A stretch of DNA of 64,000 nucleotides from Streptomyces malachitofuscus (GTDB taxonomy: Bacteria; Actinomycetota; Actinomycetes; Streptomycetales; Streptomycetaceae). The notes under the pieces were generated by a model. That model was not told where the DNA came from, made no database searches, and saw only the letters and a list, made by a program, of their open reading frames with translations. The DNA is taken from NCBI RefSeq assembly GCF_014650055.1, contig NZ_BMUF01000007.1, positions 1-64,000 of the forward strand. The letters run 5' to 3'. A program made the position numbers and the translations under genes. Below, piece by piece: positions 1 through 7,211 of this stretch; position 1 is the stretch's first letter, and each line of letters opens with the position of its first letter.

Positions 1-159
1 GAAGTGCCGCCGGCCCCAGAGCTGACGGACGTACTCGATGAGGGACGGCCGGGCGCCGCTGACCGTGAGGCCGTGCCGGGCGGCGAGGGCCGCGAGGTCG
101 TCCTCGGCCGGTGTCGGGCCGGCCGATGCGGGGGGCGGTGTGTGGAGGACCTGACTCAC
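1..159 (-). CDS. ABC transporter permease, TagG-like (N-terminus only)
   Basis: Only the first 53 codons lie in the window, read leftward from a GTG at 159. The visible part is a Pro/Ala-rich cytoplasmic head, then RHGLTVSGARPSLIEYVRQL and WGRRHF. This amphipathic stretch ending in W-x-RRHF is what normally precedes the first membrane helix in ABC-2 permeases that export teichoic acid or polysaccharide (TagG/Wzm type). The neighbouring GT2 and CDP-glycerol glycerophosphotransferase genes support a role in polymer export. No transmembrane segment is inside the window, so the family call rests on this short motif and on context. The gene is divergent from the TetR gene and shares its operator region. 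Confidence 0.55.
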   Translation of the reverse strand, partial: MSQVLHTPPPASAGPTPAEDDLAALAARHGLTVSGARPSLIEYVRQLWGRRHF

Positions 160-218
160 ATCCGCTGCTTTCGCTAGAGGGAGGGGGAGGGCAACGGGTT
201 TCGACGTCGGGACGGAAC

Positions 219-233
219 CGTATCGTCGTGACG
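219..233. promoter_or_regulatory. Candidate TetR operator, copy 1
   Basis: CGTATCGTCGTGACG fits the interrupted palindrome CGT-N2-CG-T-CG-N2-ACG. The same architecture recurs at 266-280. It lies between the divergent TagG-like and TetR genes, where a TetR repressor usually binds. Confidence 0.5.
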
Positions 234-265
234 GAGCGTAGGTCGAATACGCGTCGGAACGCAAC

Positions 266-280
266 CGTTTCGTCGCTACG
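266..280. promoter_or_regulatory. Candidate TetR operator, copy 2
   Basis: CGTTTCGTCGCTACG has the same CGT-N2-CG-T-CG-N2-ACG architecture as 219-233, with centres 47 bp apart. It covers the place expected for the -35 region of the TetR gene, which suggests autorepression. This is inferred from sequence only. Confidence 0.5.
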
Positions 281-289
281 CCGGCGGCC

Positions 290-295
290 TATGCT
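290..295 (+). promoter_or_regulatory. Possible -10 element of the TetR gene
   Basis: TATGCT ends 7 nt before the ATG at 303, and no Shine-Dalgarno sequence is visible. A start of transcription at or next to the A of this ATG would give a leaderless mRNA, which is common in Streptomyces. Confidence 0.35.
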
Positions 296-302
296 GGTCC
301 GC

Positions 303-929
303 ATGACGACGAACGCAGACGAGCCCCAGCCGCGTCCGCGCCGCCGCGCCCCGGCCGGGGCCGCCGTACTGCGCCAGGACGTGACGGAGGCGATCCGGGC
401 GGCCGTCTTCGAGGAACTCGCCGCGGTCGGCTACGCGCGGATGTCGATCGAGGGGATCGCGCGTCGCGCGGGCGTCGGCAAGACCGCGGTGTACCGCCGC
501 TGGCGCTCCAAGCTCCATCTGGTCCTCGACCTGGTGTCCGCGATCGCCGTCCAGGGCCTGCCCGCCCCGGACACCGGCTCCCTGGAGGCCGACCTGCGCC
601 TCCTCTACGAGGTGACCTCCCGGGCCCTGCGCCACCCCGTCGCCTCACAGATCCTGCCCGACCTCCAGGCCGAGGCGGCCCGCAACCCCGACATCGCCGA
701 GGCCCTGCAGAAGGCCCTGCGCGAAGGCCAGGACGGGGTCGCCAAGGGCATCGTCGCCGCGGCGGAGGCCCGCGGCGAACTCCGCGCGGGCATCGACCAC
801 GCCCTGGCCCTGGACCTCATCTCGGGCCCGCTGTACTGGCGCTCGGTGGTCATCCGCAGCCCGAAGCTGCCGAAGGGCTACCTGGCGGCGCTGACCGGGG
901 CGACGACCGCGGCCCTGAAGGCGCTCTGA
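303..929 (+). CDS. TetR-family transcriptional regulator
   Basis: This 208-residue protein has a typical TetR N-terminal DNA-binding domain: about residues 22-68 contain RMSIEGIARRAGVGKTAVYR followed by RWRSK. The C-terminal ligand domain is helical and of the kind common in actinobacterial TetR proteins. ATG 303 was chosen because an extended -10-like TATGCT lies just upstream and nothing N-terminal to it looks like a domain; ATG 291 (four residues longer) is possible. The gene is divergent from the TagG-like permease, and the gap holds two matching 15-bp palindromes. It probably represses itself and the exporter. The ligand cannot be deduced. Confidence 0.85.
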   Translation: MTTNADEPQPRPRRRAPAGAAVLRQDVTEAIRAAVFEELAAVGYARMSIEGIARRAGVGKTAVYRRWRSKLHLVLDLVSAIAVQGLPAPDTGSLEADLRLLYEVTSRALRHPVASQILPDLQAEAARNPDIAEALQKALREGQDGVAKGIVAAAEARGELRAGIDHALALDLISGPLYWRSVVIRSPKLPKGYLAALTGATTAALKAL

Positions 930-944
930 GGCGGGCGGCTGCGG

Positions 945-1436
945 TCAGCCCGTCGTGGGCGCGTCCTTCTCGGTGGGGTCGCCGCGGCCGACGGTGACCG
1001 CCCAGGTGACGGTCGAGGGCGCCGTCACTTTCACCGTGCCCGGCTCGCGGGCGTCCTCCACGGCGAGCTGGTTGTGCGTGAGGGTGGGCTCGTCCGTGCG
1101 GCACTCGAAGCGGAAGCCCGCGTCCATCGCGGGCAGCGCGACGTCGATGGTGCCCGTGCCCTGGCAGTTCACGGCGACGACGAGGGCCTTGCCCGCGGGG
1201 CCGGCCCGGTAGGAGAAACCGCCGTCGCCACGGGCGGGGCCCCGCCGTCCGGCCAGGACCTCACCGTCCCGGGAGTCGAGCTCAGGGGCCGTGACCACGA
1301 CGGTCGGCCGATCAGGGGTCGGCCGCTCGGTCACGACGGGACGCCCCGCACTGTCCTCGGAGCCGTCGCCCGCGGTGCAGCCCGCCGCCGCCAGGAGTGC
1401 GAGAGCCCAGACCGCTGTTCCACGCCGCATGCCCAT
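945..1436 (-). CDS. Secreted lipoprotein of unknown function
   Basis: This 163-residue protein has a short basic N-terminus (MGMRRG), a hydrophobic stretch and the lipobox LLAAAGC, so it should be lipid-anchored outside the membrane. A low-complexity Thr/Pro/Glu linker follows. The compact C-terminal part has two Cys (VNCQG and FECRT) that could form a disulfide and reads like a small beta-sandwich. ATG 1436 is preceded by GGGGGGAC at good spacing; ATG 1430, two codons later, is an alternative. I do not recognise the family. It converges on the TetR gene with only 15 bp between stop codons. Confidence 0.7.
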   Translation of the reverse strand: MGMRRGTAVWALALLAAAGCTAGDGSEDSAGRPVVTERPTPDRPTVVVTAPELDSRDGEVLAGRRGPARGDGGFSYRAGPAGKALVVAVNCQGTGTIDVALPAMDAGFRFECRTDEPTLTHNQLAVEDAREPGTVKVTAPSTVTWAVTVGRGDPTEKDAPTTG

Positions 1437-1523
1437 CCGGTCCCCCCAGCCCGCGGTGATCACTGCTCCGGACACTATGGGTAAGGGCGCGAACACGGCC
1501 ACCGCCCGCTGAACTTCTGAGGA

Positions 1524-3155
1524 TCATTTGAGCAAGAGCCGCGCCGCCCTCCCGGTCAGGCGCCGCAGCCGGTGTCGCAGGACCGGGGCGATGCCGCGTA
1601 CGCCGGTGGCCACGCGCAGGGCCAGGGAGCCCGAGTGGGTGGCGTAGGGGTGGACGAGGATCAGGCCGTATCGGGGGCTCGGCAGGGCGTGGCGGCGGAG
1701 CAGGCCCGGTCCGGCCAGGGCGTGGGCCGTCGCGCGGCGGGTCGAGCCGTCCCGGAAGCGCAGCCGCAGCCGCAGGTCCCAGGCTCCCGTGCCGAGCGCG
1801 GCCAGCCGCTCCGGGCGTACCGGTGTCTCCGCGGACCAGGTGCCCCCGGCGGACGCCCGCAGCGGCACCGTTCGGCGCACGGCCGGGCCGTCGCCGTCCC
1901 GGTGCCGCCACTCCACCTCGACCTCCGCCGGGCCCGCCTGTGCCGCCCGGCCGTACAGGTCGTGCAGGCGCAGTCGCAGGCGGCGCGCGCGGGGGCGCAG
2001 TTCCGCGTCCACGGCGAACGGGAGCAGGGCGGTGGGGCGGGTCAGCAGGCCCTCCAGGGGGAGGCCGGGCAGCTCGTCCGACCAGCACGGGGTGCCGTCC
2101 TGGGCGCGGGCGTACGGCGGGTTCAGCCGGGCCGGCCGGGCCGCCAGCTCCCGCAGCCGGGGCAGGTCGCGCGGCTCGGGGGAGGCCAGGACGACCCGTG
2201 CGATCAGCGGGCCGGGGGCCACCGGGTCGCGGGACCGGTCGGCGGCGTCGTAGTCCGCGAGGAAGGCACGGGTGTGCGCCCACCACTCCCGCCGGTGCTC
2301 CTCGTCCCGCAGCGGCAGCTCGCGCACGTACATGCGCAGGTCGTGGTCGAGGAACTTGGCCCGTGCCCGGTGCGCCAGCCGCTTCTCCCCGGCGTCCAGC
2401 AGGATCGTGTACGCGGTGCCGCACGCGTGGGTGCGGGCGCGCCAGTTGTCGACGCCCGCGCGGTCCAGCGAGATCGACAGCCGCCGCGCGGAGCGGCGGA
2501 CGTGCCAGACGTACACCCGGTCCGGGACCAGGGCGACGCGCGGGGCGGCGGCCCACACCCGCGCGGCGAAGACGATGTCCTCGTAGGGGAAGCGGCCGTC
2601 GGGGAAGCGGATGCCGTGCTCGCGCAGGAAGGCCGTGTCGTAGAGCTTGTTGACGCACAGGGTGTCGTGCACCAGGCGCGGACGGTCCGCCGGGTGGGCG
2701 AGGACGGCGTGCGAGGCGTACAGGCCCGGCTCCCACGGCACCTCGCGGCCCGAGGGCAGCTCACGGCGTACGCACAGACCGCCCGTGACCTGCGCGTCCG
2801 CCCCGGCCGCGGCCGTGACCAGCGCGTCCACCGCGCCGGGCGGCAGTACGTCGTCGCTGTCCAGGAACATCACGTACGGCGCGGTCACCGCGTCGAGCCC
2901 GGTGTTGCGCGGGGTGCCGCAGCCGCCGCTGTTGGCGGGGAGCCGGATCACCCGTACCCGGGGCTCCTCGGCGGCCAGCCGGTCCAGCAGGCCGGCGCTG
3001 CCGTCCGTCGAGCAGTCGTCGACGGCGACGACCTCGCGTACGGCGGGACCCTGCGCGAGCGCCGAGCGCACGGCGTCGGTCACATGGGCGGCGTCGTCGT
3101 GGCCGATGACGACGACGGCGACGCCGGCGGCGGGCCGGGGGTGAAGGGGGTGCAT
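1524..3155 (-). CDS. Family-2 glycosyltransferase, teichoic-acid type
   Basis: This is a 543-residue GT-A enzyme. Residues about 10-115 form the nucleotide-sugar fold (VAVVVIGHDDAAHVTDAVRS, then VDDCSTDGS), with the metal-binding motif FLDSDD and the acceptor-site motif PYEDIVF. The C-terminal ~250 residues resemble the accessory beta-rich region of TagF/TarQ-like actinobacterial GT2 proteins but contain no glycerophosphotransferase domain, unlike the three larger paralogs at 7208-14058. It is soluble, without membrane helices, and probably acts on the cytoplasmic side. ATG 3155 was preferred to the in-frame ATG 3170 because a GAGG lies at good spacing. The sugar donor is unknown; teichoic-acid backbone or decoration is inferred from context. 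Confidence 0.8.
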   Translation of the reverse strand: MHPLHPRPAAGVAVVVIGHDDAAHVTDAVRSALAQGPAVREVVAVDDCSTDGSAGLLDRLAAEEPRVRVIRLPANSGGCGTPRNTGLDAVTAPYVMFLDSDDVLPPGAVDALVTAAAGADAQVTGGLCVRRELPSGREVPWEPGLYASHAVLAHPADRPRLVHDTLCVNKLYDTAFLREHGIRFPDGRFPYEDIVFAARVWAAAPRVALVPDRVYVWHVRRSARRLSISLDRAGVDNWRARTHACGTAYTILLDAGEKRLAHRARAKFLDHDLRMYVRELPLRDEEHRREWWAHTRAFLADYDAADRSRDPVAPGPLIARVVLASPEPRDLPRLRELAARPARLNPPYARAQDGTPCWSDELPGLPLEGLLTRPTALLPFAVDAELRPRARRLRLRLHDLYGRAAQAGPAEVEVEWRHRDGDGPAVRRTVPLRASAGGTWSAETPVRPERLAALGTGAWDLRLRLRFRDGSTRRATAHALAGPGLLRRHALPSPRYGLILVHPYATHSGSLALRVATGVRGIAPVLRHRLRRLTGRAARLLLK

Positions 3156-3241
3156 GGCATCCTCGGGCACGTGGTCGGGTGTTCATACCCTTTGCCCGGC
3201 TCAGGTCATTTCGTACCCGCCGTGCACCCGTGTCGCCGCCG

Positions 3242-3739
3242 TCACGCGCCTTCGGCCGCCGCCTTGTCCAGTGCCGTGGTCAGTGCGTGGAGGCGGGAGC
3301 TCAGTGCGCGGACCTCGTCGATCTCGAAGCCGGTCGCGGCGAGGATCCGGCGGGGCACCTCCACGGCCCGCCGCCGCATCGCCTCGCCCTCCTCGGTGGG
3401 CCGGACCTCCACCGACCGCTCGTCGCGGGCGCTGCGCTCCCGGCGCACCAGCCCGGCCGTCTCCAGGCGCTTGAGCAGCGGGGACAGGGTGCCGGAGTCC
3501 AGCCGGAGGTGCTCACCGAGCTTCTTCACCGGCAGGGTGCCGTGCTCCCACAGCACCAGCATCACCAGGTACTGGGGGTAGGTGAGCCCGAGGTCCTTGA
3601 GGACCACCCGGTAGACGCCGTTGAAGGCGCGGGAGGCGGCGTGCAGGCTGAAGCAGATCTGCTGGTCGACGCGGAGCCACTCGTCCGAGGCGTCCGGCAG
3701 CGGGGGCGTCGCGGGGAGGGGGCTCGGAGTGGTGGTCAT
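3242..3739 (-). CDS. ohrR: OhrR, MarR-family organic-peroxide sensor
   Basis: This 165-residue MarR-fold regulator has Cys29 in the motif QQICFSLHAASRAFNGVYR. That is the peroxide-reactive N-terminal Cys that defines OhrR proteins, followed by the usual winged-helix segment (LRLDSGTLSPLLKRLETAGL, then VRRERS). Oxidation of this Cys by organic hydroperoxide is known to release OhrR from DNA. ATG 3739 has a GGAG at good spacing and gives a standard-length protein. The gene is divergent from ohr, and the gap holds a perfect cacaatt-t-aattgtg palindrome that matches known OhrR operators, so the pair should be jointly repressed and peroxide-induced. Confidence 0.92.
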   Translation of the reverse strand: MTTTPSPLPATPPLPDASDEWLRVDQQICFSLHAASRAFNGVYRVVLKDLGLTYPQYLVMLVLWEHGTLPVKKLGEHLRLDSGTLSPLLKRLETAGLVRRERSARDERSVEVRPTEEGEAMRRRAVEVPRRILAATGFEIDEVRALSSRLHALTTALDKAAAEGA

Positions 3740-3775
3740 GGCTCCAGAGTAGCTCTTGCGAGCCATTTGGTTGTG

Positions 3776-3790
3776 CACAATTTAATTGTG
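3776..3790. promoter_or_regulatory. OhrR operator
   Basis: CACAATTTAATTGTG is a perfect 7+7 palindrome around one T. It carries the ACAATT/AATTGT core known for OhrR operators such as that of Bacillus. It is an AT-rich island in very GC-rich DNA, midway between the divergent ohrR and ohr genes. Confidence 0.85.
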
Positions 3791-3863
3791 TGCTCTACTT
3801 GCAGTCGTAAGGCGGCCGGAACCCCGGAGGTTCCGGCCCGCATTCGACGAGGGAAGGTCTCCC

Positions 3864-4277
<414 letters not shown>

Positions 4278-4286
4278 CCGCGCCGC

Positions 4287-5846
4287 TCACCCCCCGACGC
4301 GCGCCAGCACCTCCCCCGTCCGCCGGCTCCACGCCACCACCACCGCCTCCTCGGGCACCCGCTGCCAGCGCGTCAGCAGCAGCCAGCGCGCGTGGTACCG
4401 GCGGACGATCGTGGCCCGCTCCGCGCGGGTCGAACGGGAATCCAGGTACGCGTGTACATCGGCCACCCGCCGCAGCCGCTCCCGTTCGTCCAGCGCGGCG
4501 TCCGGCCAGGCCGGCGCGGCGAGGTTCGGCCCGTACCCCGCGATGGCGTGGACCGCGTGGTAGCCGTCGGTGATCACCACCTCGCCCGGACCGATGTGCC
4601 GCGCGGCCCAGTCGTACGCCGGCCAGTCCGGCGGCTGTTCGAAGCCGACCGGGTCGGCCGCCGGCGGCACCACCGCCCCGGCGTGCACGGTCAGGAAACC
4701 GGCGCAGGCCCCCGCCGCCGTCGCCCCGCCCAGCACCCTTCGCCACACCGGCCACGGCCGGGGCGCCGCCAGCTCCACCGCCAGCGCGAACTGCAGCGGC
4801 ACCAGCGTGAGCCCGAGCACCCTGCCGTAGGTGTAGTGGCCGCTGACCCAGCCGTACGCCACCATCAGGCAGTCCAGGACGAACATCAGCACCAGCGGGT
4901 CGCGCCACGAGGTGCGCCAGGCCCGCAGCCACAGCACCGGCAGTCCGAGCAGCGCCAGCCCGAACTGACCGGCCAGATCCCGGTACAGCCGCCGGTGCAT
5001 CGCGTCCACGCTGGAGTCCCCCGCCAGGGCGAACACGTCGAAGTACGGCCAGCACGCGGCCACCAGCAGGGCCACCGCACCCGTCAGCGCCCACCGTCCG
5101 GCGATCGCCGCCGACCATCCGCGCTGCCACCCGGCGACCAGCGCCACCGCGCCCAGCGCGGCCGCGACCGCCGTGATCGGGTGCACGAGCAGGAGCAGCC
5201 CGTACAGCGCGCCCAGCGCCGCGTACCCGGACGGCGGACGCAGCCCGCCCGGCCCCACGTACCGCACGGTCCCCGTGTCCCGGGCCCGAGTGCCCGTCAG
5301 GGCCCAGGCCCAGAAGGCCAGTCCGATCGCGAACGTCGACGGGTAGGCGATGTTGCCCGTCATCGACATCAGGTTCAGATAACCGCTCCACCAGGCCCGC
5401 TCCACCCCCCACAGCAGCGTCATCGCGGCGAGCGCCAGCACCGGCGCCCAGGGGCGCGGGGTGAGGGCCCGCACGAAGCGGCCGATCCCGGTGAGCAGCA
5501 CCAGCAGGTTCAGCGGCCCGGTGAGCTTGAGCACCTCCCAGCCGCCCAGCCCGGTCAGCCGGGCGAACACGGCCTGCGCCCAGGCGAACGGCGAGTAGTA
5601 GGGGCTGCCCGCGCCGGGCAGGTCCGCCATCGGATGCCGGGGGTGCAGCAGATCGTCCTTGAGCCGCTCGACGACCGCCGCGTGCTGCCCGGCGTCGCAG
5701 CACAGCGGCACCCTCCAGTACGCCAGCGACATCACGAGCCAGAACAGGAAGCCGAACAGCTGGTACGGAGTGGGACGCCAGGCCCCGCCGCCGCGCAGCG
5801 CCGTGGCACCGTCCACGGTCCGCCGTACGAGTACTCCGGCGCTCAT
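4287..5846 (-). CDS. Polytopic membrane protein, possible GT-C glycosyltransferase
   Basis: This 519-residue protein has about ten hydrophobic helices (for example GFLFWLVMSLAYW near residue 32 and later YAALGALYGLLLLVHPITAV). The loop after the first helix contains acidic Asp51 in LCCDAGQHAAVVERL. An acidic residue in that loop and a soluble C-terminal tail (from about residue 410) are typical of lipid-linked-sugar GT-C enzymes, but I see no signature that fixes a family. The C-terminal tail includes a repeated Arg-rich helix and no helix near the end. Its position beside another such protein and three teichoic-acid polymerase-like fusions suggests polymer glycosylation on the outer face of the membrane. 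This is an inference. Confidence 0.7.
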   Translation of the reverse strand: MSAGVLVRRTVDGATALRGGGAWRPTPYQLFGFLFWLVMSLAYWRVPLCCDAGQHAAVVERLKDDLLHPRHPMADLPGAGSPYYSPFAWAQAVFARLTGLGGWEVLKLTGPLNLLVLLTGIGRFVRALTPRPWAPVLALAAMTLLWGVERAWWSGYLNLMSMTGNIAYPSTFAIGLAFWAWALTGTRARDTGTVRYVGPGGLRPPSGYAALGALYGLLLLVHPITAVAAALGAVALVAGWQRGWSAAIAGRWALTGAVALLVAACWPYFDVFALAGDSSVDAMHRRLYRDLAGQFGLALLGLPVLWLRAWRTSWRDPLVLMFVLDCLMVAYGWVSGHYTYGRVLGLTLVPLQFALAVELAAPRPWPVWRRVLGGATAAGACAGFLTVHAGAVVPPAADPVGFEQPPDWPAYDWAARHIGPGEVVITDGYHAVHAIAGYGPNLAAPAWPDAALDERERLRRVADVHAYLDSRSTRAERATIVRRYHARWLLLTRWQRVPEEAVVVAWSRRTGEVLARVGG

Positions 5847-5945
5847 CGGGTGACGAGGAATGAGGGCATTTCAGACATTTGCCGTATGTTCCCGGCGTGG
5901 TCGGCGGCATGACCTCGTGTCACCTCATCGAGTGACCCTCGGCCT

Positions 5946-7211
5946 TCAGCGGACGAGTTCCACCGGAGCCGCCTGCGTCGGCACCACCGCCCGCCGTACC
6001 ACCGGCTCCAGCAGCAGCGGCACCCCCAGCACCGGCAGCAGCCAGGCCAGTGTGATCAGCCGGTCGCCCCAGATGTTGATGTCCGGATGCCCGGCCTGGT
6101 TGAGGATCCCCGTGGCGGCCGCCGCGACCAGGAACGCGCCGAACGCCGGCCGCCGCCGCGCGCCCGCCGCACCGGCCGCCAGGGCCGCCACGAACAGCGG
6201 CTCCCACAGCTGCCGCCGCAGCCACTCCATCCAGAAGTTCCCCTGGAGCTGGAAGAACTCCGCCCACGGACGCTCCCGGTCGGGGCGGGCGAAATGATCG
6301 GTGAGCAGATCCTGCACGCTCTCCGACACCGACGGGTAGTGCAGCAGCCGGGCCAGCAGCACCGTGCCCAGCACCCCCGCACACCCCGCCGCGGCGAGCG
6401 CCGCCACCCCCCGCCCCGGAGCCCGCCCCCGCCACCGGCGCCGTACCCCGACCGCCGCCCCCGCGCCCGCCAGGCACAACCCCAGGAACAGCGCCTGCGA
6501 GTGCTTCACGGTGAACAGGGCGAACAGCGCGGCGCACACCAGCGCCACGCCCGCCCGGGTCCTACGCCCCTCCAGCACCAGCGCACAACCCCACAGGGCG
6601 GCCAGGGTGAGGGCCAGCATCAGCCCCTCCGCCATCGGGCGCATGGCGGTCGTCCCGCATGGCAGCACAAAGAACAGCGCCATCCCGGTGAGCGCGAGCG
6701 GCACCGGCACCGACAGGGTGCGCAGCACCAGGAACACCAGCACCCCGCCCCCGCAGGTGATCACCACACCGGCCGCCCACAGGCCCCACGTCGCCCCGAG
6801 CAGGCCGACGAACGGCACCAGGAACACCGGATAGCCGGGACGCACCTCGAAGATCCGCATGAAGCGCTCCGGCATGAACGGCACCGTGTGCCCGCCGGCC
6901 TCACCGGCCGCGAGCCGCGCCTCCACCGCCCGCCACTCCTGCTTCCGGCACTCCTCCAGTACCCGGGGCGCCGGGTCCGGTGCGTGGAAGCGCACCACGT
7001 CCACGTTCTGGCCGCGGTGCGCGATCGCCGCCCGGCCGGCGCAGTAGTGGTCGATGGTGACCGCCGCCGCCTCCCGCTTGTCCGCGCCGCTCAGGCTCAG
7101 GGCGTACGACAGGTAGTTCTTGCTGTCGGGGGTGTCCCGGCCGGTGACGTTCGCGAGCTGCAGCACCGCGAAGACCGCGGCCAGCAGCAGGACCCAGGTG
7201 CGCGGCCTCAC
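5946..7211 (-). CDS. Polytopic membrane protein, possible GT-C glycosyltransferase
   Basis: This 421-residue protein opens with a transmembrane helix (TWVLLLAAVFAVLQLANVTG) followed by a loop with acidic residues Asp26/Asp29 (GRDTPDSKNYLSYA) and then about eight more helices. This is the general layout of GT-C transferases, though no family-specific motif is visible. It starts at GTG 7211, which overlaps the TGA of the upstream fusion gene (7208-9424) in a GTGA arrangement. The two are therefore probably translationally coupled and functionally linked. The downstream gap of about 100 bp to the next membrane-protein gene shows no terminator. Confidence 0.7.
   Translation of the reverse strand: MRPRTWVLLLAAVFAVLQLANVTGRDTPDSKNYLSYALSLSGADKREAAAVTIDHYCAGRAAIAHRGQNVDVVRFHAPDPAPRVLEECRKQEWRAVEARLAAGEAGGHTVPFMPERFMRIFEVRPGYPVFLVPFVGLLGATWGLWAAGVVITCGGGVLVFLVLRTLSVPVPLALTGMALFFVLPCGTTAMRPMAEGLMLALTLAALWGCALVLEGRRTRAGVALVCAALFALFTVKHSQALFLGLCLAGAGAAVGVRRRWRGRAPGRGVAALAAAGCAGVLGTVLLARLLHYPSVSESVQDLLTDHFARPDRERPWAEFFQLQGNFWMEWLRRQLWEPLFVAALAAGAAGARRRPAFGAFLVAAAATGILNQAGHPDINIWGDRLITLAWLLPVLGVPLLLEPVVRRAVVPTQAAPVELVR

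Noticed and set aside
1572..3581. Long open reading frame opposite the GT2 gene
   Set aside because: Composition is Gly/Arg/Ala/Val shadow of the real gene; no domain and no start signal.
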